From Bacteroidaceae bacterium (GTDB lineage Bacteria; Bacteroidota; Bacteroidia; Bacteroidales; Bacteroidaceae), in assembly GCA_017649485.1 (NCBI GenBank), contig JAGCGS010000042.1, positions 62,001 through 126,000 on the forward strand: DNA of 64,000 nt, written 5' to 3'. Positions 50,694-59,034 of the stretch are shown piece after piece (within the stretch, counting starts at the first letter, position 1; each line of letters starts with the position of its first letter). The translations under genes and the position numbers were made by a program. The notes beneath the pieces are model-generated. The model worked only from the letters and a program-made list of their open reading frames with translations. It made no database searches and was not told where the DNA came from.

Positions 50694-52322
50694 TCATTTC
50701 TTAATGTTCGGTTCTTCCAAACCGAGACCTTTCTTCTTGTCAACAGCCTTCAGTACCAAACCCAATACCAAGGCAGCAACACCTAAGCATGCCAACATCA
50801 CCAACGGCCATGTATAGTCAAACTGCGTTGGATCGGTAACACCTGGATTGGTATTATCAAGCACCTTGCCTATCAGCAACGGGAACAACCACAGACCGAT
50901 GTTCTGAATCCAGAAAATCAGTGCGTATGCAGAACCGATTATCTTGGCATCCACAAGCTTAGGAACACTTGGCCAAAGGGAAGCAGGAACCAACGAGAAA
51001 GAAGCGCCCAACACAAGGATGGTCAGATATGCTACAATGATACCGCCTACCATATTACCCTTGAATCCTGGCAAAATAAAAGCAAATGTCAAGTGGCAAG
51101 CAATCAGCAGCAAAGAGCCTAGTACCAACATGGAAGCAGCCTTACCCTTATGGTCAACATAGCTACCTAAGATTGGAGTGATTCCCATTGCCAGTAATGG
51201 GAATACTGCGAATACAGACTCGGCACTCTGACGCATATAACCCATGTAGCAATAAACCACTAAAGCCACAATTGCCAAAGTTAACAGGCCAAATTTCTTA
51301 GCCTTATCCTTCATAAAGTTACTGGTGAACGATGCGATAGCCACTACAAGCATAATAACATACTGAACAATGGTCACGCCACTTTTTGCCCAAAATGAGT
51401 TGGGATCCACCTCAGTGAAATCAAGGTTGCACTGCAGCATATTCACCGCATACTTCTGGAATGGGAAGATGGCACTGTAATATAGTACGCAAAGCAAAGA
51501 CACCAACCAGAAACCTGTGCTTGTCAGAATCTGTCCTAAGTCACTGATCTTAAACGGATCATCTTTCTCCTCAGCCTCACCAGTCTGAGCATCCAGTTTC
51601 CTATCCATGAAGAAATAAACGATGAACATAATCAGGCCAATGGCTAACAAAACAACGCCAAAAGCTACTGAGCGGCTCACACTGATGCTACCACCTAACT
51701 TAGCGAAGTACGGTGAGAAGATCATACAAGTAGCTACACCCAGTCGAGCCAATGCCATCTCACTACCCATAGCCAATGCCATCTCACGACCTTTGAACCA
51801 CTTCACGATACCACGACTTACCGTGATACCTGCCATTTCGCAACCGCAGCCAAAAATCATAAAGCCACAAGCTGCTAACTTAGCAGACGCAGGCATACCC
51901 TCATAGAACGGGGATACGCCCAACTCATCAAAAATAGGGATGTAATTCAGGTTATTGGTGAACCATTCTTCCAGTCCGCTACCCATGAACGACTCAGTAA
52001 CAGCATACCATTTGATGATGGCACCTATCAGCATCACTGCGCCAGAGAGCACCGCCGTGAAGCGAACACCCATCTTGTCAAGGATGATACCAGCAAAAAT
52101 CAGGAAGAACACAAACACATTGAGGAATACCTCGCTGCCCTGCATGGTGCCAAACGCCGTTGAATCCCAACCGCGTGTCTCCTGCATCAAGTCCTTGATA
52201 GGAGACAGGATATCCATGAAGATATAGGCAAAGAACATGCCTAAAGCCAGCAGCAGCAGGGCCGTCCAACGCATTCCAGCGGAATCACGCAATGTCTGTT
52301 GAATCTTGTCTGTTGTTGTCAT
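50694..52322 (-). CDS. MFS transporter (paralogue with larger loops)
   Basis: The 542-residue protein has about 12 membrane segments and the same landmarks as the next gene downstream (FLNVFVFFLIFAGIILDKMG, CGCEMAGITVSRGIVKWF, SLVPASLWPSVPKLVDAK). It carries longer loops between segments 3 and 4 and in the second half. Such paired Bacteroidetes carriers resemble oxalate/formate-antiporter-type MFS proteins, but the substrate cannot be read. It follows secG by 26 bases. Confidence 0.9.
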   Translation of the reverse strand: MTTTDKIQQTLRDSAGMRWTALLLLALGMFFAYIFMDILSPIKDLMQETRGWDSTAFGTMQGSEVFLNVFVFFLIFAGIILDKMGVRFTAVLSGAVMLIGAIIKWYAVTESFMGSGLEEWFTNNLNYIPIFDELGVSPFYEGMPASAKLAACGFMIFGCGCEMAGITVSRGIVKWFKGREMALAMGSEMALARLGVATCMIFSPYFAKLGGSISVSRSVAFGVVLLAIGLIMFIVYFFMDRKLDAQTGEAEEKDDPFKISDLGQILTSTGFWLVSLLCVLYYSAIFPFQKYAVNMLQCNLDFTEVDPNSFWAKSGVTIVQYVIMLVVAIASFTSNFMKDKAKKFGLLTLAIVALVVYCYMGYMRQSAESVFAVFPLLAMGITPILGSYVDHKGKAASMLVLGSLLLIACHLTFAFILPGFKGNMVGGIIVAYLTILVLGASFSLVPASLWPSVPKLVDAKIIGSAYALIFWIQNIGLWLFPLLIGKVLDNTNPGVTDPTQFDYTWPLVMLACLGVAALVLGLVLKAVDKKKGLGLEEPNIKK

Positions 52323-52348
52323 AACAAAAAAGTCGCTTCAATAACAAA

Positions 52349-52711
52349 TCAGTTGGCAGGGGTTTCTGCAGGAGCCTCAGCAGGAGTCTCAGTTGCAGGA
52401 GCTGTTGTGCCAACAGGCATGTTGTAAGGATTGGTGTTTGCGCTCTTCTGTGCCTGCTCCATGATAGCATCTTGACTACTTGCATTTGCAGAAGGCAATG
52501 AATAAGCTGAAGCCACACTGCAAATCACCATCACAGCTGCCAAAGTCCAAGTAGCTTTTTCCAAGAAGTCTGTTGTCTTACGTACACCCATGATAGCATT
52601 AGAAGATGAAAAACCAGAGGCTAAACCGCCACCTTTTGAATTTTGAATCAGCACGATGCCGCACATCAGAATAGATGCAACCAGCATCAAAATAATAATC
52701 AGTAAATACAT
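52349..52711 (-). CDS. secG: Preprotein translocase subunit SecG
   Basis: The 120-residue protein has two membrane helices (about 2-21 and 55-73) around the SecG loop LIQNSKGGGLASGFSSSNAI and RKTTDFLEKATWTLA. The C-terminal tail is rich in Ala, Pro, Thr and Glu, usual in Bacteroidetes SecG. It assists SecYE in export. It is flanked by lptE-TPR genes upstream and MFS genes downstream. Confidence 0.95.
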   Translation of the reverse strand: MYLLIIILMLVASILMCGIVLIQNSKGGGLASGFSSSNAIMGVRKTTDFLEKATWTLAAVMVICSVASAYSLPSANASSQDAIMEQAQKSANTNPYNMPVGTTAPATETPAEAPAETPAN

Positions 52712-52718
52712 CGTTTAA

Positions 52719-53354
52719 TTATGATTTTGTTTTCTCATTAATAACTATTTTCTCTAAAAATCTAATTTGGTCTGCAAAGTAAATATTTTTTTTTGGATAT
52801 TTCAAGTATAACTTTCTAATAATTTCCAAAGCCTTGCCATATCTATGCTGTTTGAGGTAAATTTTGGCCAAAGTCTCGGTAAAATAGCCATCATCAGCTT
52901 CTTCACTATTCTTTACCTCTTGTTCGTCATCACTTATATTATCTTCAGTGAGTACATATTCTGAATTATCAGGATTCAACTGCTTATCACCCTCCGTTGA
53001 TTTCTCATCAGGTCTCTCTGACAAGAAAGAGTTAATCAATGTCAGGGTACGATCCACACTGGGTTCTTCTTTCACCAAAGAAATGGCCGGCTTCGAGTCT
53101 CTGAGAGGCTTCATAGTTAACAATTCACCCTCGATAAAATAAAACAACACCCTGCGATCTGCCACATAGAGTACCGATTTACGCAATTCATGCCCAAAAG
53201 TCTCGTCATGTAACAAATAGAGATTCTTCAAGTACAACAGACGGATTGATTGGAATGCAGGATAACGGGCCACCATTGTGCGGAGCTCGTACAATGTAGC
53301 GGTATTTAGCATCTCCGGATGTTTGATCCACTGTATGATATCGTTGCTTGTCAT
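52719..53354 (-). CDS. TPR-like protein of the lptE-secG cluster
   Basis: This 211-residue cytoplasmic protein has an N-terminal helical region (TLYELRTMVARYPAFQSIRLLYLKNL, like tetratricopeptide helices). An acidic disordered middle (about 115-155) follows, then a C-terminal TPR-like pair (YFTETLAKIYLKQHRYGKAL and IIRKLYLKYPKKN). The name is by pattern only. It starts 1 base after the lptE stop and ends 7 bases before secG, so it is translationally linked to envelope biogenesis genes. Confidence 0.75.
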   Translation of the reverse strand: MTSNDIIQWIKHPEMLNTATLYELRTMVARYPAFQSIRLLYLKNLYLLHDETFGHELRKSVLYVADRRVLFYFIEGELLTMKPLRDSKPAISLVKEEPSVDRTLTLINSFLSERPDEKSTEGDKQLNPDNSEYVLTEDNISDDEQEVKNSEEADDGYFTETLAKIYLKQHRYGKALEIIRKLYLKYPKKNIYFADQIRFLEKIVINEKTKS

Positions 53355-53355
53355 C

Positions 53356-53883
53356 TTACCAATTCGCTACTGTTGAGTTAAATATCTGTTCAGAAATGTC
53401 TTTTACCATCACGGCTATCAGCTGGTCTTGTACTGCCGTCAGCAACTGACTGGCATCATATGTTTGGAACGCGCTGAATGTTCGGTTTTCAAAGTCTTCT
53501 TCATGGTTGGTATTGTTGGTATAAGACACCTGCACCGTCAAGGTTAAACGTACCTTAGATGAGTAACCACTAGCATCAATAGCCTCATTATACTGATTGT
53601 AGCCTGTAATCTCACCCTCAATTACGATATCGCCTCCATTGTTCACCAAAGACAGACGCGTCTGACGCATAAACAAATCCTTCATCTGGTCGTTAAGGGT
53701 CGTAGCCAATGGGCCATACACATAGTCAGCATGATTCTGGAAATCCACAATCTGCATCGTCTTGACCAGATTATAGTCAATTGAGGAGATAGGTGCCAAA
53801 CCTAATGAGACTTTGCAAGCCACCACAATCATGAACAAACCTACCAGCCATCCACCATGCACCAACTTCTTATTCCAAGCCAT
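53356..53883 (-). CDS. lptE: LPS-assembly lipoprotein LptE
   Basis: The 175-residue protein has a signal with lipobox-like IVVAC (Cys23). The LptE pattern of Bacteroidetes follows: MQIVDFQNHADYVYGPLATTLNDQMKD in segments, TRLSLVNNGGDIVIEGEITGY, RLTLTVQVSYTN, and a terminal IFNSTVANW. LptE plugs the outer-membrane LptD barrel during lipopolysaccharide insertion. It overlaps the sigma-54 activator gene by 14 bases. Confidence 0.88.
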   Translation of the reverse strand: MAWNKKLVHGGWLVGLFMIVVACKVSLGLAPISSIDYNLVKTMQIVDFQNHADYVYGPLATTLNDQMKDLFMRQTRLSLVNNGGDIVIEGEITGYNQYNEAIDASGYSSKVRLTLTVQVSYTNNTNHEEDFENRTFSAFQTYDASQLLTAVQDQLIAVMVKDISEQIFNSTVANW

Positions 53884-55129
53884 ACACCTTAATCTTTCTA
53901 TATAAAGTACGTTCAGAGATGTTCAACTCCTTGGCTGCAGCCCTGCGTCTGCCTCGGTTCTTCTCCAAAGCCCTCTTGATCATTTCTCTCTCAACCTCAT
54001 CCAATGTCATAGATTCTGCCTCTTCCAAAGCTTCAGTATCTTGAATGTTATCATCATTCTGCAATGATGCAGACGAGCGTCCACTATTTACCACAGCATG
54101 CTGAATGATGGGGATAGAAGAATCTGCAGGAGTAGCTGTAGGGGTTATATAAGATGATGGCGTGGCATCTGCCGATACCGTCACTTGCTCACCAGCCATC
54201 AATTTCTTAACTATTTGCTTGAGTTCAGTCACTTCATTATTCAGGTTATAGATCATCTTATACAAGAACTCACGTTCACCATCAAAGCTATGTCCGAAAT
54301 CCTTTGTACCAAACAATGCTGGCAGACGCTGCCCCAGATCCTGCTGAGGCAAATACTTTTTCAATATACTTGCCGTCACCTCACGGTCAGTCTCAATGAT
54401 AGAGATTTGCTCGGTGACATTCTTAAGCTGTCTTACATTACCAGGCCAATTATAATCAACCAATATGCGCTTAGCCTCCTCTGTCAAGCGGATGGCAGGC
54501 ATACGGTATTGCTCAGCAAAATCAGCCGCAAACTTACTGAACAACAGGATGGCATCGTTACCTCGTTCGCGCAAGGGTGGCACTTTGATAGGCACTTGAC
54601 AGAGTCGGAAGAACAGATCCTGCCGGAAACGCCCATCAGCTATAGCCTTCTCTAAGTTGACATTTGTAGCCGCTACGATGCGCACGTTGGTCTTCTCCAC
54701 CTTAGAAGAGCCCACACGGATATACTCACCGTTTTCTAATACACGCAAAAGCCTTGCCTGTGTAGCCAAAGGCAACTCCCCTACCTCATCGAGGAAGATG
54801 GTTCCGCCATCAGTCTCACTGAAGTAGCCTTTACGGTCGCTGATAGCACCGGTAAAAGCACCTTTCTCATGACCGAAAAGTTCTGAGTCGATGGTACCTT
54901 CCGGGATAGAGCCACAATTCACGGCAATGTATTTGCCATGTTTCCTACGACTGAACTGATGGATAATCTGAGGGAAGCTCTCCTTACCCACGCCATTCTC
55001 GCCCGTGATGAGCACAGACACATCTGTAGGTGCCACCTTCATAGCGGTATCAATGGCATGTAGCAGGTTTTCATCGTTGCCAATGATGCCAAACCTCAAC
55101 TTCACTTGTAGTATTTCAGGTTTAGTCAT
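53870..55129 (-). CDS. Sigma-54-dependent activator without receiver domain
   Basis: The 419-residue protein opens almost directly with the AAA+ domain: Walker A GENGVGKE (43-50), the sigma-54 contact loop G90-A-F-T-G-A95, Walker B GGTIFLDEVGELP, and RLLRVLENGEYIRVG. A Gln/Thr/Ser-rich linker follows. A Fis-type helix-turn-helix (about 390-419; RAAAKELNISERTLYRKIK) closes it. There is no receiver, PAS or GAF domain, so activity must be set by partner proteins or expression, as with PspF. It is embedded between pdxA (4-base overlap) and lptE. It is a candidate activator of the hsp20 promoter at 34.7 kb. Confidence 0.93.
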   Translation of the reverse strand: MTKPEILQVKLRFGIIGNDENLLHAIDTAMKVAPTDVSVLITGENGVGKESFPQIIHQFSRRKHGKYIAVNCGSIPEGTIDSELFGHEKGAFTGAISDRKGYFSETDGGTIFLDEVGELPLATQARLLRVLENGEYIRVGSSKVEKTNVRIVAATNVNLEKAIADGRFRQDLFFRLCQVPIKVPPLRERGNDAILLFSKFAADFAEQYRMPAIRLTEEAKRILVDYNWPGNVRQLKNVTEQISIIETDREVTASILKKYLPQQDLGQRLPALFGTKDFGHSFDGEREFLYKMIYNLNNEVTELKQIVKKLMAGEQVTVSADATPSSYITPTATPADSSIPIIQHAVVNSGRSSASLQNDDNIQDTEALEEAESMTLDEVEREMIKRALEKNRGRRRAAAKELNISERTLYRKIKVYGLE

Positions 55130-56232
55130 AATAACGTATCTTCCTCTGGTTCTGCCATTTGTTTCAATTTATCACTATCGTCTCGTTTGTCGTAATACTG
55201 TTTTCGTAATGGGTTCATCAATGCCTCTTCCTCGCGAGTACGATTTCGATACACATCGATACCCAAATAGATGGCACTTCGCAACGATGATTCATCGGCA
55301 ATGCCTTTGCCTGCCAACTCATACTCCACGCCATGCACAGGGGTGGCGCAGATGGCTGAAAGACCTGTCACAAACCTGACACCCTCATTCATGCTCAAAG
55401 CCTTGAATAACCCCATACCTTGATCATAATACATGGCGAAGATACCATCGAAATGAGTGAAGTTACGGGTTTCCAACAAAAAATCCACAGAATAAGGGCC
55501 ATAACAAATAATCCGCTGTACTGCCAGTTCTTCCAAAGCTGGTTTAATCACCTCCAGCTCCTCTTGGTTCAACGCATCGTTCATGCCTGACGTTGGGTTG
55601 AGGGAAAGCACCGCAATACGTGGTGCATCGATACCGAAATCCACTTTCAACGACTGGTTAAAAATGGCAATTTTCTCTTTGAGCAATTCAGGTGTCAACA
55701 TAGTAACCACATTCTTCATAGGGACATTCTCTGTTGCCAACGCCACACGCAGGTCATCCTTCACCAACACAGACAAAGCGACTTCGTCTGATTCACCCAA
55801 TTCCTGCTGAATGAGGTTTGCTAAACCGCAATATTCAATACCAGCCTGTTTCAGTGACAGTTCATTGAAAGGTGCCATAACAAGCACATCAGTCAATCCG
55901 TCACGATACTCTTCAAAAGCCCGTTGCATAGCATTCCAAGCAGCCTTTCCTGCTTCTGCATCAGTCTTAGCGAACTCTACTTTGGCTTCATCATCACTGC
56001 AATTCACAACGCTTAATACCTCGTCTTCAGCCTCGGCAGCAGAGTTAACTATTGAGAAAGGTGTTTGAATATCCATCGTTTTGCGATGGTAAGTGGCAAC
56101 TTTAGGTGAACCATATATAATAGGAGTACAAAGTTCCAACATCGTAACATCTTGAAATGACTTCAACGCCACCTCCCATCCTACTCCATTGATATCTCCT
56201 TGCGTAATGCCGATTCTAATGATATTTTCCAT
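55126..56232 (-). CDS. pdxA: PdxA homologue with degenerate metal site
   Basis: The 368-residue protein aligns along its length with 4-hydroxythreonine-4-phosphate dehydrogenase of pyridoxal phosphate synthesis (GITQGDINGVGWEV, RIAVLSLNP, FDGIFAMYYDQG, YELAGKGIA, DVYRNR and LRKQYYDKRDD). Of the three metal-ligand histidines, two are replaced: AGHTE reads AGIEY (Ile132) and NPHAG reads NPTSG (Thr214). Only His300 in PVHG remains. MYHDQG also reads MYYDQG. Dehydrogenase activity is therefore doubtful. It may act in a regulatory role with the activator gene it overlaps. Confidence 0.85.
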   Translation of the reverse strand: MENIIRIGITQGDINGVGWEVALKSFQDVTMLELCTPIIYGSPKVATYHRKTMDIQTPFSIVNSAAEAEDEVLSVVNCSDDEAKVEFAKTDAEAGKAAWNAMQRAFEEYRDGLTDVLVMAPFNELSLKQAGIEYCGLANLIQQELGESDEVALSVLVKDDLRVALATENVPMKNVVTMLTPELLKEKIAIFNQSLKVDFGIDAPRIAVLSLNPTSGMNDALNQEELEVIKPALEELAVQRIICYGPYSVDFLLETRNFTHFDGIFAMYYDQGMGLFKALSMNEGVRFVTGLSAICATPVHGVEYELAGKGIADESSLRSAIYLGIDVYRNRTREEEALMNPLRKQYYDKRDDSDKLKQMAEPEEDTLL

Positions 56233-56271
56233 TCAATAATACCTTATAATGTATAGATAAAAATCAATTCA

Positions 56272-57318
56272 TCATTCATCTTGCAGCGGAATCTGCGTCT
56301 CATCTGTCTGCTTACCCGGCAGCTTGATAGTATAAAGAGCTGCTTCCATGCCACGCACCAGATTTCGTTTCAGCTTCTCAGGTGCATAAATAAAGATCTC
56401 CTCAGTTATGACACGCTGGTTGACTGTATCTACACGACTCTGTGAAACAAATGGACCACCCATCATATCACCCTTCACTTTCCATAAACCACGTGCTTCA
56501 AAGATATACTCGCCTCTCATCATGAAAGAGCGCGTAGTAACGAAGCGGGCATCTGTTGCCATGTAAGTACCTTCTGCTGCACCTGGAATGTTGATCTTCA
56601 TCACTGAGTCACGTTTCTGAATGAAGAAATCCTGGGTAAACGTACGACGATCCTTATAAGGATAAGAATAAATCACATAGTTCTGGTCACCAGAAGCCGC
56701 ATTAGCACCAGCCCAGAAGAAGTTCTCACCACGTTTGGAAGATTTCAACTCACCAGACACCCATACATCACAGTCGAACATCTCTTTCACACTTTTATAA
56801 ATCATGTCACTATGCTGGTACTCCAGTACTTGAATCTGTCGATTCATCTCTGCACGGGTAAAGAAATTGATAATCGCCTGTCCGTTTTTAGACACATACT
56901 CAGCCACCGACTCAGCATCAGGACCTTGAATGGTCAGGATTGCCTGCGGATTGGAATAAACATTCATTTCAGAACGGAACTTCGGCTGGGTATATGTACT
57001 GGGATCAATATCTACCTTGATGATATTACGTAACATCTTCAACGTGGCGTTATAGCCGTATGGAGTGGTATTCATAATACGGAAAGATCGCTCTGGTTGA
57101 GGCAAGCCTGGTACATCGGTATCAAGCACATCGTATAAGGCCCGACCAGCCACACCTTCCCAATTGGCATCATCACACACCACCAATAACTCATAGGCCC
57201 TACCACTTGATGTAGGAGTGAAGATATTCAGTGAAGAGCGTTTGTTGCCCCCACGGTTGCATGCTACCATCATCATGGCAGTCATCACGATCGTCATCAA
57301 ATAAACTGTTCTTCTCAT
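56272..57318 (-). CDS. DUF4837 family lipoprotein
   Basis: The product is 348 residues from ATG 57318. The open frame extends to GTG 57345, which is less likely. The lipobox is MMVACNR. The body fits DUF4837, a family confined to Bacteroidetes: RAYELLVVCDDANWEG, LPQPERSFRIMN, NPQAILTIQGPD and MRGEYIFEARGLWKVKGD. Function unknown; envelope location is inferred. It has a -7 box at 57349-57356 and precedes pdxA by 39 bases. Confidence 0.85.
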   Translation of the reverse strand: MRRTVYLMTIVMTAMMMVACNRGGNKRSSLNIFTPTSSGRAYELLVVCDDANWEGVAGRALYDVLDTDVPGLPQPERSFRIMNTTPYGYNATLKMLRNIIKVDIDPSTYTQPKFRSEMNVYSNPQAILTIQGPDAESVAEYVSKNGQAIINFFTRAEMNRQIQVLEYQHSDMIYKSVKEMFDCDVWVSGELKSSKRGENFFWAGANAASGDQNYVIYSYPYKDRRTFTQDFFIQKRDSVMKINIPGAAEGTYMATDARFVTTRSFMMRGEYIFEARGLWKVKGDMMGGPFVSQSRVDTVNQRVITEEIFIYAPEKLKRNLVRGMEAALYTIKLPGKQTDETQIPLQDE

Positions 57319-57348
57319 AACTTTCCTTTTATGTTGTTTTGCCACTAC

Positions 57349-57356
57349 AAAGCTAC
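57349..57356 (-). promoter_or_regulatory. -7 box of the DUF4837-pdxA operon
   Basis: The minus strand reads TAGCTTTG, fitting TAnnTTTG, 31 bases before ATG 57318. No clear -33. Confidence 0.45.
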
Positions 57357-57399
57357 GAATAAGTAAGATTAGAAAAGGTATCTTTCTTAATAATTTATA

Positions 57400-58434
57400 T
57401 TAATTCTTGTTAATCGCCTCTTGTTTCGCAGTTGATAGCATACCACAAGCTGCAAAAATATCCTCGCCCCGGGATGCACGGATGGTGGTAAACAAGCCAT
57501 GTTGGGTAAGGTAATCACGCAACTCTGTCATCTTTTGCATATCTACCCCTTCTAAATCTACATTGGGAATGGCATGAAAGCGAATCAGATTCACACGGCA
57601 ATCCAAACCACGCAACAACTTCAGCAGTTCTTTGGCATACAGCATACTATCATTAACACCCTTGAAGACAATGTATTCAAAAGATAGCCTACGCTGGTGG
57701 CTAAAATCATAGTTTTGTAGCAAGTTCACAATCTCTGTGATAGAAAATGCCCTCTCTGCAGGCATCAATTCGCGACGCAAAGCCGGCACAGGAGCATGAA
57801 GACTTACTGCTAAATGGCATTCGCTTTCTTCCAGGAAACGTTGCAAGCCTTTCTTCAAACCTACTGTGGAGAGTGTTATTCGCTTGGGGCTCCAGGCATA
57901 TCCCCAGGGAGCCGTCATGATATCCAATGCCTTAAGTACCTCATCGATGTTATCAAGAGGTTCCCCCATGCCCATCATCACTACATTAGTGAGTTGTTCA
58001 TACTCTGGTAATGACTGAATTTGATTGATGATCTGGTTTGCAGTAAGATTGCCACTGAAGCCTTGCTTACCAGTCATACAAAATTTGCAATTCATCTTAC
58101 ACCCTACCTGCGAAGACACACAGACGGTTCCCCTGTCTTCGTCAGGGATGAACACGGTTTCCACAAAATGATTATCAGGGGTACGATAAAGATATTTCAC
58201 TGTGCCATCCACCGAACGCATCGCGTCGATAGGAGCCTCAGCACCAACCACATAGTTTTCGGAAAGCAACGAACGTTGCTTCAGGGAGAGATTTGTCATC
58301 TCATCGATACTGGTCACCCTCTTGGTATAAAGCCATCCAGCCATTTGCTTGGCGGCAAAGCCTGGCATTCCCAAGCGTCTTGTCACCTCTTGCAGCTCGC
58401 TGAGCGTCATCCCTAAAAGCGGTCGTTTTTCCAT
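57400..58434 (-). CDS. rlmN: 23S rRNA (adenine-2503-C2)-methyltransferase
   Basis: The product is 344 residues from ATG 58434. The longer frame to TTG 58464 crosses the promoter. The radical-SAM cluster motif CKMNCKFCMTGKQGF, VSSQVGC, VVMMGMGEPLDN, LSTVGLKKGLQ and LAVSLHAPVP are all present, as is the methyl-carrying C-terminal Cys in FAACGML. It methylates A2503 of 23S rRNA and A37 of some tRNAs. Confidence 0.97.
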   Translation of the reverse strand: MEKRPLLGMTLSELQEVTRRLGMPGFAAKQMAGWLYTKRVTSIDEMTNLSLKQRSLLSENYVVGAEAPIDAMRSVDGTVKYLYRTPDNHFVETVFIPDEDRGTVCVSSQVGCKMNCKFCMTGKQGFSGNLTANQIINQIQSLPEYEQLTNVVMMGMGEPLDNIDEVLKALDIMTAPWGYAWSPKRITLSTVGLKKGLQRFLEESECHLAVSLHAPVPALRRELMPAERAFSITEIVNLLQNYDFSHQRRLSFEYIVFKGVNDSMLYAKELLKLLRGLDCRVNLIRFHAIPNVDLEGVDMQKMTELRDYLTQHGLFTTIRASRGEDIFAACGMLSTAKQEAINKN

Positions 58435-58461
58435 CAATCCGTAATTTTGCAAAATCGGATG

Positions 58462-58493
58462 CAAAATTACAAATAATCAAGTTAAATGCCAAA
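58462..58493 (-). promoter_or_regulatory. Promoter of rlmN
   Basis: On the minus strand, -33 TTTG (58493-58490), 20 bp, -7 TAATTTTG (58469-58462). The -7 box is mirrored by TAATTTTGC on the plus strand at 58442-58450. Confidence 0.75.
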
Positions 58494-58529
58494 TTAATTT
58501 GGGCTTTTCCGAGTGAGATATCTTATTAA

Positions 58530-59015
58530 CTATGATTGCCTCTTCAGTTTTAAATACAATTGAGGATGAGGATAGGTACTACTCAGCCTACAATACCTTC
58601 CATCTTCCAGGACAACCTCCAGGTCGTTTCCCGTGTATGCCTTTACAACAAGAAGGGCATTAGGTATATCTGGGTAAGCTGGATCAAAGCACATAATCTT
58701 ACCTTCTATATCAAGTTTATAATGGGAAAACACATAGGGGAACTTAGGTTGCATTGATTCAGTTATATCCATTCCTTCGTGATAAGTTTCACAAGTCAGA
58801 TCACTATTAAACTTGATGAAGATTTTGACAAAGTAATCCTCCCAATGATCCCATGGTTTGGGATCTGACTCATATACATTGCTGATATCTGTCACTTCCC
58901 AAGTGCCGATCAGCCCTGAGGCATCAACTGGATCTATAATCAATTCTGGCTCATTATCATCCAAAGAACAAGCTACCAACAAAGGTAAAGTCAATAGAAA
59001 CAAGTAGTTTTTCAT
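58530..59015 (-). CDS. Lipocalin-like lipoprotein (third of three)
   Basis: The 161-residue protein has the signal MKNYLFLLTLPLLVACS (lipid Cys16), almost identical to that of the next gene upstream. A lipocalin-like domain starts at LIGTWEVTDISN and continues as antiparallel strands (IFIKFNSDLTCETYH, HYKLDIEGKIMCF, LEVVLEDGRYCRL). It is last of three paralogous lipoproteins downstream of the sigma/anti-sigma pair, 19 bases from its neighbour. The ligand is unknown. Confidence 0.8.
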   Translation of the reverse strand: MKNYLFLLTLPLLVACSLDDNEPELIIDPVDASGLIGTWEVTDISNVYESDPKPWDHWEDYFVKIFIKFNSDLTCETYHEGMDITESMQPKFPYVFSHYKLDIEGKIMCFDPAYPDIPNALLVVKAYTGNDLEVVLEDGRYCRLSSTYPHPQLYLKLKRQS

Positions 59016-59034
59016 ATTGTTTGCATTTTACGTG

